Of a stretch of DNA of 64,000 nt, positions 35,494 through 46,619 are shown piece by piece. The translations under genes and the position numbers were made by a program. The stretch is from assembly GCF_000820845.2 (NCBI RefSeq), contig NZ_CBXV010000008.1, forward strand, positions 392,705 to 456,704, in the 5' to 3' direction. This DNA is from Pyrinomonas methylaliphatogenes (lineage in GTDB: Bacteria; Acidobacteriota; Blastocatellia; Pyrinomonadales; Pyrinomonadaceae). The notes under the pieces were generated by a model that did no database searches, was not told where the DNA came from, and saw only the letters and a list, made by a program, of their open reading frames with translations. How positions within the stretch are numbered: position 1 is the first letter of the stretch; each line of letters starts with the position of its first letter.

Positions 35494-35712
35494 TCAACTT
35501 TTGGGCTCCTTCTGTCGCCTCTGCGCTTCACGGCCAGCCCGCCGCAATTCTTCGGCGAAGCGCTGCATTTCCATCAGTTTCAGAAAACGCTCTTCCACCG
35601 AAAGGCGCAGGTTCTCGCGGATCAACGTGCGATCTATCTGGCGTTTATAAGTTTCGATGACGGGATCGGCAAACCGTTCTGCGTCTTTCCGATCGTTAGC
35701 GTCTTCGTTCAC
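35494..35712 (-). CDS. small helical partner of the nucleotidyltransferase
   Basis: A 72-residue, highly charged helical protein (RFADPVIETYKRQIDRTLIR, then NLRLSVEERFLKLMEMQRFAEELRRAG). From memory, short proteins with DPVIExYKRxVDRTLxRENL are often encoded next to nucleotidyltransferases, which suggests a conserved two-gene module, perhaps antitoxin-like. Start choice: GTG 35712 with GGGAG 6 bp upstream. The in-frame ATG at 35733 lies only about 4 nt after the predicted transcription start and would be leaderless. Confidence 0.65.
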   Translation of the reverse strand: MNEDANDRKDAERFADPVIETYKRQIDRTLIRENLRLSVEERFLKLMEMQRFAEELRRAGREAQRRQKEPKS

Positions 35713-35743
35713 CTCGCGCTCCCGCGGTATCATCTTCGGCGAG

Positions 35744-35752
35744 ATTATACCA
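35744..35752 (-). promoter_or_regulatory. extended -10 promoter of the nucleotidyltransferase module
   Basis: The minus strand reads TGGTATAAT, a perfect extended -10 (TGn plus TATAAT). Transcription would start near 35737, giving a leader of about 25 nt to the GTG start. No consensus -35 is needed or seen. It lies only about 55 bp from the start of the opposite-strand gene at 35805. Confidence 0.65.
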
Positions 35753-35804
35753 CCGCGACTCCTCCCCATGCGCGAAGGCGGGGGAGCCGGTCGCCGATGA
35801 TCCG

Positions 35805-37070
35805 GTGAGAACCAACGACGAACTAGAGCGAGCCTGTGAGAGCTTGGCGAACTGGTGTCGAGCGCGCGACTATGCCGGCCATGATCCGTATGACGGTTTG
35901 AACAGCCGCATCTTTCAAGCAACTCCGTTCAAACGCTGGCGCGCGGCGCGCCTCTTCTGGACGCAGCTTTTCAAACGCTCGCCGATCAACTTCCGGTCCA
36001 TCGCGCGCGTGCCCGCGGAGAAGAACGCCAAAGGGATCGCTCTTTTCGCGCTCGCCGCGCTCGCGCGCTTTCGCACCTACCGAAAGCTGGAGGATGAAAC
36101 GGAAGCGCGCGCGCTTCTTGACACACTGCTCCGATTGCGCTTGCCGCAAAGGCGCGGCGCGTGTTGGGGCTACCCGTTCGATTGGCAAGGGCGCGCGTTC
36201 TTTGCGCCGCGCGGGACGCCGACCATCGTCCCGACGGCCTTCGCCGTGCGCGCGCTGGTCGAAGCGTCGCGCGACCTCGATGAAGCGCGCTATTTGGCCG
36301 TAGCGCGCAGCGCGTGCGATTTCATCAGCGAAGAATTGAACCGAAGCGAGGAATCGGCAAACGAGCTCTGTTTCAGCTACTCGCCGATTGATCGAACGCG
36401 CGTCTACAATGCGAGCCTGTTGGCCGCGGAAGCGCTCGCTTCGGTCGGCGCTGTGACGGGCGAAGCGCATCTGCTCGAATATGCCGCGCGCGCCGCGCGC
36501 TATGTCGTCCGCCGCCAGCGCGATGACGGTTCGTGGGCTTACGGCGCAGATGATTTTCAATCGTGGTGCGATAACTTCCACACGGCGTTCATCCTCACGT
36601 CGCTTGCGCGCATCATTCATAGCGGCGTGCGCGAAGCCGCGTTCGAAAAAGCCCTCGAACGCGGCTACCTTTTCTGGCGCGAGCGCTTCTTCCTCGCCGA
36701 TGGCCGACCGAAGTACTATCACGATGCGCTCCATCCCGTGGACGCTCATTCGATCGGCGCGGCCATCATCGCTTTCATAGAGATCGGCGAAAAGGATGGT
36801 TTAAGACAAGCGGAGCGCGTGGCGCGCTGGGCGATCGAGCATCTGCGCGATCCTGAAGGCTACTTTTACTACCAGCGCCGCCGGTTCTTCACCGTGCGCA
36901 TCCCGTACATGCGCTGGACGCAGGCGTGGATGCTCTACGCGCTTGCGCGATTGATCGAACGAAAGTACGCTGATAGTTTCGACGCGACGACGAGCCATGC
37001 GCTCGTTGCGAACCGCCATATCGAGTCGAACGATCACGCGACGCAGGACTGGTCCGGCGAGGAGGCTTGA
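35805..37070 (+). CDS. alpha/alpha-toroid protein of the polysaccharide locus
   Basis: A 421-residue soluble protein made of helical-hairpin repeats rich in Trp, Tyr and Arg (CWGYPFDWQGRAFFAPRGTP, DDGSWAYGADDFQSWCDNFH, YYHDALHPVDAHSIGAAIIA). The pattern is that of (alpha/alpha)6 barrels such as glycoside hydrolases, lyases and epimerases acting on sugars. I cannot place a catalytic residue, and no family name is certain. Proteins of this type recur in exopolysaccharide clusters. Start: GTG 35805, without a strong Shine-Dalgarno. It runs towards the DUF354 gene with a 71-bp gap. Confidence 0.7.
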   Translation: MRTNDELERACESLANWCRARDYAGHDPYDGLNSRIFQATPFKRWRAARLFWTQLFKRSPINFRSIARVPAEKNAKGIALFALAALARFRTYRKLEDETEARALLDTLLRLRLPQRRGACWGYPFDWQGRAFFAPRGTPTIVPTAFAVRALVEASRDLDEARYLAVARSACDFISEELNRSEESANELCFSYSPIDRTRVYNASLLAAEALASVGAVTGEAHLLEYAARAARYVVRRQRDDGSWAYGADDFQSWCDNFHTAFILTSLARIIHSGVREAAFEKALERGYLFWRERFFLADGRPKYYHDALHPVDAHSIGAAIIAFIEIGEKDGLRQAERVARWAIEHLRDPEGYFYYQRRRFFTVRIPYMRWTQAWMLYALARLIERKYADSFDATTSHALVANRHIESNDHATQDWSGEEA

Positions 37071-37141
37071 TTCGAACGCGACGAGCTGACGGCATAAGGA
37101 CATGCAGTCGGGTCGGCCCTGATAACGGGGAATCAACCGGC

Positions 37142-38173
37142 ATGCGCATCTGGATAGATCTCGCCAATTCGCCTCACGTTCCGCTCTTTCGCGCGCTGCG
37201 CGCGGAATTGGAAGCGCGCGGTCACGAAACAGTATTTACGGCGCGGCGTTTCGCGCAGACGGTTGAGATGGCCGAAAGTTCCGGCCTCTGTGCGGCCGTT
37301 ATCGGCCAATGCGAGAGCGGCAAGATCGCCGTCAAAGGTAGCGATCTTTTCAAGCGCGCCTGGCAGCTCATGAGGTGGGCGCGCGGGCGAAAGATAGATC
37401 TCGCCATCAGCCATAATTCTTACGCGCAGATTCTCGCCGCGCGATCTTTGCGCATCCCATGCGCGACGATGATGGATTACGAGCACCAACCGGCCAATCA
37501 TCTGGCCTTCAGACTGGCCCACCGCGTCATCGTCCCGCGAGCCTTCCCTGAAGAGGCGCTCCGGCGATTCGGCGCCCACCGCAAAGCGCGCCGCTACGAC
37601 GGCATCAAAGAGGACATCTATCTAGCCGATTGGGAACCGGACCAGCGCTTCGCCGAGGAGCTGCGGGCGTTCGGCATACGGGGCGAAGATAAACTCATCG
37701 TCATCCGCCCCCCGGCTCGCGGCGCGCTCTACCACAGATTCGACAACGAGCTCTTCGATGAACTGCTCGAACGGCTATCGGCGCGCTCCGATGTCAAGGT
37801 CATCCTCCTTGCGCGCACGACGGAGCAACGCGCCCACTATGCGGAACGTTTCGGCGGAAGCAATGTGATCGTCACGGAACGCGCGCTCGATGGGCTCAAC
37901 CTCATCGCCGCAGCGGATCTCGTGATCAGCGCGGGCGGGACGATGAACCGCGAGGCGGCGGCGCTCGGCGTCCCCGCGGCGAGCATCTACGCCGGACGAT
38001 GGGCCGCCATCGACGATCTTCTCGTGCGTGAAGGGCGGTTGCGGCGCATCTCAACGCGCGAAGAGCTAGGCGCCTTGCGCGTCGAAAAGCGTCCGGCAGG
38101 GATCGCGCCGCGCCGCGCGCACGCCGTCCGCAAGCAGGTCGTAGATTTGTTACTGGAGACGGTAAAAGGCTAA
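37142..38173 (+). CDS. DUF354-family GT-B-like protein
   Basis: A 343-residue protein matching DUF354: MRIWIDLANSPHVPLFRALR at the N-terminus, HNSYAQILAARSLRIPCATM, DYEHQPANHLAFRLAHRVIVP, RPPARGALYH, and SAGGTMNREAAALGVPAASIY. The fold is like UDP-GlcNAc 2-epimerase and GT-B glycosyltransferases, and members often sit in surface-polysaccharide loci, so a glycosyl-transfer or sugar-modifying role is likely. The ATG at 37142 is where the family sequence begins; a longer in-frame reading overlaps the previous gene by 4 bp. Confidence 0.8.
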   Translation: MRIWIDLANSPHVPLFRALRAELEARGHETVFTARRFAQTVEMAESSGLCAAVIGQCESGKIAVKGSDLFKRAWQLMRWARGRKIDLAISHNSYAQILAARSLRIPCATMMDYEHQPANHLAFRLAHRVIVPRAFPEEALRRFGAHRKARRYDGIKEDIYLADWEPDQRFAEELRAFGIRGEDKLIVIRPPARGALYHRFDNELFDELLERLSARSDVKVILLARTTEQRAHYAERFGGSNVIVTERALDGLNLIAAADLVISAGGTMNREAAALGVPAASIYAGRWAAIDDLLVREGRLRRISTREELGALRVEKRPAGIAPRRAHAVRKQVVDLLLETVKG

Positions 38174-38200
38174 GATTAGCGCTTCTGAAAAGGACTCGCC

Positions 38201-39751
<1,551 letters not shown>

Positions 39752-39769
39752 CAAAGTCGATGATCCTTC

Positions 39770-41203
39770 ATGGACTACGCTGAACAGGAGGAACAGCTCC
39801 GCCGCTACCGCATCATCGGCGGTTGCGGCGCGGCAGTGGTGGCACTCATTGACTTGTTCGCGATCTACTCCGAAAGGGGGTCGAACGCGGGCAAGCTCGC
39901 CCTAGCGTTGTTCGCTTTGGCGCTCGCCAGCTCGGTCTATTACCTGCCTTTCTACCTCAACCTGACGACCGAAACGGAAAAGAGGCTTCGTTGGGCGGTG
40001 AAGTTTCGTTGGATCGTCAGCGCTTTTGTTCTGCTAGCGGGCGCTCCGTTCATTGTCCGCGCGGCTGATCGCGGCGTCATGTGGCTCGCTCTGTTCGGCA
40101 CGGCGCTGTCAGTCGCGGCGACGAATGTGCTGGTCCGGCAGTTGATCAAAAGACGCGGCCATGAGCGGGCGTTTGATTTCGTTCCGGCGATCTACTTGGT
40201 GAGCGACGTTGCGATCGCGCTCTTTTGGACGTGGTGGAAGATCGGTTCGATCACCTTTCTCTCGCTCGCGCTGCAATGGGCGCTGCTTTCCTTCTCTCTC
40301 ACGTCGCGACCAGGACGGGCAGTTTGGGAGCGGGCGCGCCGCCGCGTCGTCATCTTTGTCTTCGCCGCCGTCGCCGCCTTCGTTCTCGCATTGGTTGCAG
40401 AGGGCGATCGAAGCGCGTTCGCGGCATGCGCAGGATTGTTTGCGTGTTTGGGCACGACCGAAGTGCTCGCCGCCTTCACGTTCAACTGGCACGGGCGCAC
40501 GCTTGCGCGCGTCGCTGACGAAATCGCGACTTTCACCGGCGAGACGCGCGACCAAGTGTGTTGCCAACTTCTTTCAGCGAATCGCACGCTGGCGGAAAAC
40601 TGGAGGCGCGAGCGGCCTTCCTCGCCCGAAGAGGCGGCGGCTTGGTATCGGCGCAACGCGCGACTTTACATCTACGATCTGGCAAACTTCCACCTTTACG
40701 GCAAGCACATCAGGTTCACGCTCGATCTCATGAAACTGGCGCGCGGGCGCGTGCTCGATTTCGGCGCTGGGACGGGCGATCTGGCATTGGAGCTTGCGCG
40801 TCGTGGGCACGAAGTGGTCCACTTCGACGTGGATGGCGAGGCGAGGCTTTTCGCCTCATGGCGCGCGCGTCGCGCTGGTCTGCGCAACATAGAATTTCAC
40901 ACCGATCGGCGCCGGATAAGAGGTCTGTTCGAGACCATCTACGCGCTCGACGTGCTGGAGCACCTGGTCGATCCGGAAGAGGCGCTCCGCTTCCTCGTCG
41001 AACGGCTCGCGCCGCACGGCCTTCTCATCTTGACGGCTCCGTTCGGTTCGACCGAGGCGCATCCGATGCATTTTTCTCATGCGCTCGACGTGCGCCGCTT
41101 TTTGCGCGAACATGGATTGCGCGACGCCAAAGGCCGGCTGCGTTGGATCGGTTCGGCGATGGCGCGTCGCCGCCACGTGCTGATCTATCGGCGCGACGGT
41201 TGA
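39770..41203 (+). CDS. membrane-anchored SAM-dependent methyltransferase
   Basis: A 477-residue protein. The first 240 residues hold about seven hydrophobic segments. A linker of about 80 residues leads to a class I methyltransferase domain (about 322-470) with motif I VLDFGAGTGDLALELA (about 327-342), the acidic end of strand 2 (VVHFDVDGEA), and the post-motif YALDVLEHLVDPEEALRFL. The arrangement puts a methyltransferase on the cytoplasmic face next to the initiating transferase encoded upstream, so it may methylate a lipid-linked sugar or the lipid carrier itself. The fusion is uncommon to my knowledge. Confidence 0.78.
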   Translation: MDYAEQEEQLRRYRIIGGCGAAVVALIDLFAIYSERGSNAGKLALALFALALASSVYYLPFYLNLTTETEKRLRWAVKFRWIVSAFVLLAGAPFIVRAADRGVMWLALFGTALSVAATNVLVRQLIKRRGHERAFDFVPAIYLVSDVAIALFWTWWKIGSITFLSLALQWALLSFSLTSRPGRAVWERARRRVVIFVFAAVAAFVLALVAEGDRSAFAACAGLFACLGTTEVLAAFTFNWHGRTLARVADEIATFTGETRDQVCCQLLSANRTLAENWRRERPSSPEEAAAWYRRNARLYIYDLANFHLYGKHIRFTLDLMKLARGRVLDFGAGTGDLALELARRGHEVVHFDVDGEARLFASWRARRAGLRNIEFHTDRRRIRGLFETIYALDVLEHLVDPEEALRFLVERLAPHGLLILTAPFGSTEAHPMHFSHALDVRRFLREHGLRDAKGRLRWIGSAMARRRHVLIYRRDG

Positions 41204-41344
41204 CCGCCAACCGATGGGGGACCGAAAGATCGCCGGGCGCGGAAGAAGAAGGCGCGATTTGAGGGCGAGGCGCTCGGTCGCACGGGAATCGGCGAAAAAG
41301 CGATCGAGCGAGAAGACCGGACGACCGGCACCAAAAACGAGACC

Positions 41345-42838
41345 ATGCTGCACTCGCTCAGTGAAGTGACCGAACAGGGCGGAGGGCGGCTCCGCCGTCT
41401 GATCCTATTTTCGCTCTTCGCGCTCGCTTTCTGTGCGCCCCATTCGATAGCTGCAACGCAACTCTTCTGGGCTGTGGGGCTGCTTCTGTGGGCGGCGCTC
41501 CTGTGCACGAAGCGCGGTCGTGCGGAGCTTGCGCGCACGCCGCTCGATTATGCCCTTCTCGGTTTCTTCGCGCTCACGATCATCTCTTCGCTCTTCTCCT
41601 ACGAACCGGAAGTGTCCATCGGCAAGCTCCGTGGCGCGAGTCTTTTCACCATCGCTTATCTTGTCGCACAGAACGCTCGCACGTTGAGCGCTGTGCGGAA
41701 GCTCGCCTTCGTGCTCATCGCTTCGTGCATGATCAACGTCGGCTATACGTTCATCGAACGCGCCATCGGGCGAGGAGTGAAGATCTACGCGCTGGCGGCA
41801 AATAGCCCGCTGCGCGCGGCGAAGGTTCAAGAAGGCGATACGCTGCTTGAAGTGGATGGGCACAAGATCAAGAGCGCGCAAGATCTCGAGAGCGCGTTGT
41901 CTACGCCTTCCGCGCAGCCCGCTCAAGTGAAGGTCTACCGCTACGAATGGGTCGGCACGCTCGATGTTCCGCGCGCGTTATTGAACGGAACGAGCGCAGA
42001 AGAGCGGCTCGGCATCGTCCGGTGGGGGCGCGGGCGCGATTGGCGCGCTTCCGGTTTCTACGGCCACTATGCGACCTATGCGGAAGTTTTGCAGTTGATC
42101 GCCTCGCTCGCCCTTGGCCTTCTCGTCGCCGCATGGCAGGGCGGCGTCCGGCAACGCGCCGTTCTGTCGCTCACCGTGGCGTTGGTCGGGTTGCTCGGCG
42201 CGCTCTTCTTGACGGTGACGCGCGCTTCGTGGCTCGCGTTTTTGCTTTCGGGCTTTGTCATCGTCGCGGTTGGCACGATGAGTCGGCGCGCTGTTTTGGC
42301 GATGGTCGTCGCGGCCTTGCTCGTCGCGCCGTTCGGCATAAGCTTCCTGCAACAGAAAAGGAACGTCGGCTTTTTCGATCGCCGCGATGGCTCCATACAG
42401 TGGCGCGAGACCGTCTATCGCGAAGGCCTTCACCTGCTCATCAGTCGTCCGCGACATCTGCTCGTTGGCATCGGGATGGATTCGATCAAACGCCATTGGC
42501 GCGAGTGGGGCATGTTCGATCAGGGGCGACTGCCGATCGGGCACATGCACTCGACGCCGTTGCAATTGGCGCTCGAACGCGGGATACCAACGCTCGTCGT
42601 GTGGCTTATTCTTCTCGCCCTCTATGCGCGCATGCTCTGGCGCATGTTGCGCGAAAGAGATCTCAGCGATTGGCGAGATCGCGGGATCGTCTTAGGTGCG
42701 CTCGGCGGGCTTGTCGGCTTCTTCGCGAGCGGCCTCGTGCACTACAATCTCGGCGATTCGGAAGTGGCGATGGTTTTTTACTTCATCATGGGATTGACGC
42801 TCGCCATCGAACGCGAAACCGTTAGAGACGGCATCTAA
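41345..42838 (+). CDS. O-antigen ligase/Wzy-like polymerase with internal PDZ-like segment
   Basis: A 497-residue membrane protein. About ten transmembrane segments, a periplasmic loop with FYGHYATYAEVLQL and a late GHMHSTPLQLALERGIPTLV match the Wzy_C/O-antigen ligase family, which joins repeat units or attaches the polymer to its acceptor. Unusually, residues about 158-185 (VQEGDTLLEVDGHKIKSAQD and onward) look like the ligand-groove part of a PDZ domain, placed between membrane segments in a periplasmic loop. It is the last gene of the polysaccharide locus. Confidence 0.85.
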   Translation: MLHSLSEVTEQGGGRLRRLILFSLFALAFCAPHSIAATQLFWAVGLLLWAALLCTKRGRAELARTPLDYALLGFFALTIISSLFSYEPEVSIGKLRGASLFTIAYLVAQNARTLSAVRKLAFVLIASCMINVGYTFIERAIGRGVKIYALAANSPLRAAKVQEGDTLLEVDGHKIKSAQDLESALSTPSAQPAQVKVYRYEWVGTLDVPRALLNGTSAEERLGIVRWGRGRDWRASGFYGHYATYAEVLQLIASLALGLLVAAWQGGVRQRAVLSLTVALVGLLGALFLTVTRASWLAFLLSGFVIVAVGTMSRRAVLAMVVAALLVAPFGISFLQQKRNVGFFDRRDGSIQWRETVYREGLHLLISRPRHLLVGIGMDSIKRHWREWGMFDQGRLPIGHMHSTPLQLALERGIPTLVVWLILLALYARMLWRMLRERDLSDWRDRGIVLGALGGLVGFFASGLVHYNLGDSEVAMVFYFIMGLTLAIERETVRDGI

Positions 42839-42868
42839 ACTTTGACGGCGAAAAAGGGGAAGCGCGTG

Positions 42869-43741
42869 ATGAGCAGGTTTGCGATCATCGGGGCGATCAC
42901 GCTTTCGCTAGCTAGCGGCGGAGCGTTCAACTGCAATCCAGCGCGATTCGAGACCGGAACGAGGTCCACGATGCGAGTTCTATCGGAAGGGGCGCACAGC
43001 CCGGTTGCCGATGCTTTCCTGGCTATCGCGCGCGACGCCGAAACTTACGCGAAACTACGCGCGCTCGTGACCGATCTTCCGCAGCTTAGCGAAGATCATT
43101 TCGCTTCCAACATCGTCGTCGCCGCATTTCTCGGGCAACGCCCGACTGGCGGCTACCGCGTCACAATCGAAAGCGATGGGCGAAGAATCCGGATCGGCAG
43201 CGAAGGCCCACCGCCCGATGCTCTGGTGACACAAGTTCTGACGACGCCTTTCAAGATCGTCTCCTTACCCTGGGCGAAAGATGATCCGGTGATCATCGAA
43301 GCCGATGGTGCGTGGCAACGCATGATGCGGCCTTACCGCGTGTTGTCTGGCGAATTCAAAGTTTCGGGCGGGATCGCTGGGCGAAGCGAGAGTTTTGAGT
43401 TGACTGGCGAGTTGCGCATCATGCGCCAAGGCGATTTGGCGACGGTGTTGTTTGAACTTCAGGGGCCAAAAGCTGCACTAAGAGGCGCGGCCACTGGCAG
43501 CGTCCGCCGCGATGGCGCGGTCGAGATCGATGATTTGAGCTTCAAACCCTTGATTCCGCCGCCATGCCCGCGAGTGAGGGCGAGCGGACTGTTTACGGAG
43601 AACGAAGAGGAACTGAAGCTCAATCTCTCCCCGCAACCCTGTAATGCGACGGACGCTTTCAACGGCAGCGGGCAGTTGAATTCGAGGGCGACGGCCCCTG
43701 CTCCCAAACGCAACGATCCAAACAAAGGACGGCTGCTTTAA
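42869..43741 (+). CDS. exported protein with PrcB-like segment
   Basis: A 290-residue protein with an N-terminal signal (FAIIGAITLSLASGGAFNCN, possible lipoprotein Cys). Residues about 85-145 (FASNIVVAAFLGQRPTGGYR and VTIESDGRRI) resemble the PrcB C-terminal domain, a small beta domain of protease-associated exported proteins. The rest is beta-rich and unassigned. The ATG at 42869 has AAGGGGA at a good distance; the upstream TTG at 42842 is less likely. It lies 30 bp after the Wzy-like gene and ends in front of a strong bidirectional terminator. Confidence 0.65.
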   Translation: MSRFAIIGAITLSLASGGAFNCNPARFETGTRSTMRVLSEGAHSPVADAFLAIARDAETYAKLRALVTDLPQLSEDHFASNIVVAAFLGQRPTGGYRVTIESDGRRIRIGSEGPPPDALVTQVLTTPFKIVSLPWAKDDPVIIEADGAWQRMMRPYRVLSGEFKVSGGIAGRSESFELTGELRIMRQGDLATVLFELQGPKAALRGAATGSVRRDGAVEIDDLSFKPLIPPPCPRVRASGLFTENEEELKLNLSPQPCNATDAFNGSGQLNSRATAPAPKRNDPNKGRLL

Positions 43742-43772
43742 CGGAGAGCAACCTCCTTTCAAGGATGAGGGT

Positions 43773-43802
43773 CGGCGAAGCGAGACGCACCTCGCTTCGC
43801 CG
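43773..43802. terminator. bidirectional hairpin between convergent genes
   Basis: A perfect 12-bp stem, CGGCGAAGCGAG (43773-43784) and CTCGCTTCGCCG (43791-43802), with a 6-nt loop. It lies between the end of the exported-protein gene and the end of the amidohydrolase operon. There is no long U-tract on either side, but its position and strength support a terminator role for both. Confidence 0.7.
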
Positions 43803-43809
43803 AGAGTCT

Positions 43810-45180
43810 TCAAGGCCTATCTTTGAACTGATCGTAAAGCTCAGTGTGCCGGCTGACGAGCGGGATCTGTTTTCCGTTGATGAACAGATAGCGGATGTTC
43901 GTGCGCGGTTCGAGCAGATCGCCATCGGCGACGACGAGGTTGGCGATCTTACCCGGCTCGATCGAGCCGACGCGATCGGCGATGCCCAGAATCTGTGCCG
44001 GATAGAGCGTCACGGCCTTCAGAGCTTCATCTTTAGGCAGTCCGAAAGCCGCCGCCATTCCAGCGTGATAAGGTAGATCGCGCACATGCGCGCCCGTATC
44101 TCCGGTCGAGATGCAAAAGCGCACGCCAGCCTTCTGGAGTTTGGCCGCATTTTCAAAGAGCAGATCGTATGGGTCGTCTTCGCGCATCGGTAGATCGAGC
44201 ACGCCATCTAGGATCACGGGAATGTTCTTCTCATGAAGGAGCGACGCGACCTTCCACGCATCGTTTCCGCCCAAGATGATCGGCTTCAACTTCATCTCTT
44301 CGGCGAAGCGGATGACGGCGCGGATCTCCTGCTCGCGATCGGCGCGGAAGATCACAGGACGTTCACCGCGAACGTATGGGACGAGCGCTTCGAGCACAAC
44401 GTTGCGATCTGGACGTGGGACGTTTCGATTGTCGCGCGCGTAAGCTTCTTGCGCGCGCGCATAAGCTTCCGCATCGCGCAACAGTTTGCGCAGGCGCTCC
44501 ACCTGCTGATCGCGCGCGCGGATCGCTTCGGTTAGATCTGGCTGCCGCTGCTGCGCCTGCATGAAGGCGAATTCGGCGCGCCCGCCACCACCGACGCGCG
44601 GGAAATCGATGACGAGCGCGGCGGCGGGAACCAACGCCATCTCCCATTGGGTCGTTCCGTCAAGGTTGATGATGGCGGCTTGTCCCGCAATGATGCCGCC
44701 GCGCGGAAGCGTAGCAACGGTCGTCACGCCGTTGAAGCGCGTGACGCCGACGTGCGCGCTGTGCGGGTTGATGGCGATGATCGCTTGCGCGTTCGGGTTC
44801 ATGTCGCCGATTTCGCTGAGATCCACCGTCCCGGGCGCGCCCGTCGGAACCTCGACCAAGCCGAGCGACGTTCCGGCATCGATCATTCCGGGATAGACGG
44901 TGAGGCCGCTTGCGTCTATCTCTTGCGCGCCAGCGGGGATCGAAACGTTCGCTCCGACAGCCTCGATCTTGCCGTCGCGAATGACGACCGTGCCGCGCTC
45001 GATCACCGGACCGGCAACCGTCACGATGCGCGCGTTCTTGATGGCATAAAGGCCCTGTGGACCGGTTTTGACGCGCTCGACGACGACGCGATTGAGCTGC
45101 TGCGCCCCGATTGCCGCGGCGAAGGCGAGAACGATCACGGAGAGTTTGATCGGATTAGCGGCGAGCTTTTTCATGATCAT
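43810..45180 (-). CDS. exported amidohydrolase-like protein lacking the metal HxH
   Basis: A 456-residue protein with a signal peptide ([16 protein letters not shown]) and an amidohydrolase-superfamily fold. The usual entry motif PGxIDxHxH reads [10 protein letters not shown], and the expected central His residues are also replaced (FRADRE and ILGGNDAWK), so the binuclear metal site cannot form normally. C-terminal landmarks such as [20 protein letters not shown] are kept. It overlaps the middle amidohydrolase gene by 4 bp (ATGA) and is the third gene of the operon. It may be a non-catalytic partner, or bind a ligand instead of hydrolysing it. Confidence 0.85.
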   Translation of the reverse strand: MIMKKLAANPIKLSVIVLAFAAAIGAQQLNRVVVERVKTGPQGLYAIKNARIVTVAGPVIERGTVVIRDGKIEAVGANVSIPAGAQEIDASGLTVYPGMIDAGTSLGLVEVPTGAPGTVDLSEIGDMNPNAQAIIAINPHSAHVGVTRFNGVTTVATLPRGGIIAGQAAIINLDGTTQWEMALVPAAALVIDFPRVGGGGRAEFAFMQAQQRQPDLTEAIRARDQQVERLRKLLRDAEAYARAQEAYARDNRNVPRPDRNVVLEALVPYVRGERPVIFRADREQEIRAVIRFAEEMKLKPIILGGNDAWKVASLLHEKNIPVILDGVLDLPMREDDPYDLLFENAAKLQKAGVRFCISTGDTGAHVRDLPYHAGMAAAFGLPKDEALKAVTLYPAQILGIADRVGSIEPGKIANLVVADGDLLEPRTNIRYLFINGKQIPLVSRHTELYDQFKDRP

Positions 45181-46619
45181 TGGTCGTAGTCACCTCCATC
45201 CCAGATGTCATCCGCATACTCGTAAGCTGTGCGGCGCGGACGGGGCACCGCCGGCGCGGGCCCTTGCGCTGGCGGGCGATTCGGTTCGGCTTGTTCTAGT
45301 TGCGCGCGCTCGCGTTCGAGCTCGGCGCGACGGGCGAGATCCTGTTGCCGATCGAAGAAGACTTCGCCATCGATCAGCGTCATCTCGACGCGCGAATAGA
45401 CGCTCAACGGATGACCATTCCAGATCGCCAGATCGGCATCCTTCCCGACGTCGATCGAACCGACGCGATCGTCGATCCCCAACTGCCACGCCGGATTGAG
45501 CGTGATGAGCTTGAGCGCCTCGTCTTCGGTCAATCCGCCATACTTCATCATCTTAGCCGCTTCGATGTTCAGCCGACGCGCGCGCTCATCCGAATCAGAG
45601 TTGACCGAGACGTTGACGCCATGCCGCACCATGATCGCCGCGTTGTACGGGATCCCGTCGTAAGCCTCGATCTTGTAGCCCCAAAAGTCGGCGAAAGTGG
45701 ACGCTCCTGCGCCATGGCGCGCGATCTCGCTGGCGACCTTGTAGCCTTCGAGCACGTGTTGGAAGGTGCGCACTTTGAAGCCGAACTCATCGGCCAATCG
45801 GATGAGCATCAGGATCTCGTCCGCGCGGTAACAGTGCGCGTGGACCAATCGTTTGCCTTCGAGGATTTCGACCAAAGGTTCAAGCTGTAGATCGCGCCGC
45901 GGCGGGATCAGATTCTTTTCGCCGCGCGCAAGTCGCGCTCGATACTCGTCCCACTCGGCTTTGTAATTGCGCGCGCGCGTGAAGGCGTCGCGGATCGTCT
46001 CTTCAACGCCCATGCGCGTGGCCGGATAACGGCGCGGCTGGCCCGGCAAGGCCGGAAAGTTGGACCGCTTCGGATTTTCGCCGAGCGCGAATTTGATCCC
46101 GGGCGGCGCGCCGGGAAAGATGAACTCTTCGATGGGCCGCCCGTATTTGATCTTAACGACCATGTTCTGCCCGCCGATGGCATTGGCCGACCCGTGCAGG
46201 ACGTTGAGCGTGGTGACGCCTCCGGCCAACTCGCGGTAGAGATCGACATCAGTCGGATTAAGCACATCGCGGATGCGGACCATCGAGGTGACCGACAAAG
46301 TGCCCTCATTGACGGCATCGATCATCGAATGCGAATGGCAGTCGATGATCCCAGGCATGACATATTTGTCCGTCGCGTCGATTATGCGCGCGCTCGGGCT
46401 GGCGCGCAGATTCTGACCGATGGCGGCGATCTTGCCGTTGCGGATCAGAATATCCGTATTTCGCAGCGTCCCGTGCGACACAGTCAACACGGTCGCATTG
46501 CGGATCAGCGTTTCGGTCGCAGCGCCCGGGCGCGATTCGGATGATTGCTGCGCACGGGCGATCCCCGTTTGAGCGAAGAAGACGAGTAACGCAAGAAGAA
46601 GTGCCGCGTGTCTCTTCAT
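45177..46619 (-). CDS. exported metal-dependent amidohydrolase
   Basis: A 480-residue periplasmic or secreted enzyme with a signal peptide ([18 protein letters not shown]). The metal ligands of the imidazolonepropionase/prolidase-like amidohydrolases are all present: HSHS in [18 protein letters not shown], and the late Asp in [12 protein letters not shown]. It should hydrolyse a cyclic amide or dipeptide-type bond, but the substrate is unknown. The C-terminal 60 residues are a charged Pro/Glu-rich tail. It is the middle gene of three with 4-bp overlaps on both sides, and the only one with an intact active site. Confidence 0.88.
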   Translation of the reverse strand: MKRHAALLLALLVFFAQTGIARAQQSSESRPGAATETLIRNATVLTVSHGTLRNTDILIRNGKIAAIGQNLRASPSARIIDATDKYVMPGIIDCHSHSMIDAVNEGTLSVTSMVRIRDVLNPTDVDLYRELAGGVTTLNVLHGSANAIGGQNMVVKIKYGRPIEEFIFPGAPPGIKFALGENPKRSNFPALPGQPRRYPATRMGVEETIRDAFTRARNYKAEWDEYRARLARGEKNLIPPRRDLQLEPLVEILEGKRLVHAHCYRADEILMLIRLADEFGFKVRTFQHVLEGYKVASEIARHGAGASTFADFWGYKIEAYDGIPYNAAIMVRHGVNVSVNSDSDERARRLNIEAAKMMKYGGLTEDEALKLITLNPAWQLGIDDRVGSIDVGKDADLAIWNGHPLSVYSRVEMTLIDGEVFFDRQQDLARRAELERERAQLEQAEPNRPPAQGPAPAVPRPRRTAYEYADDIWDGGDYDQ

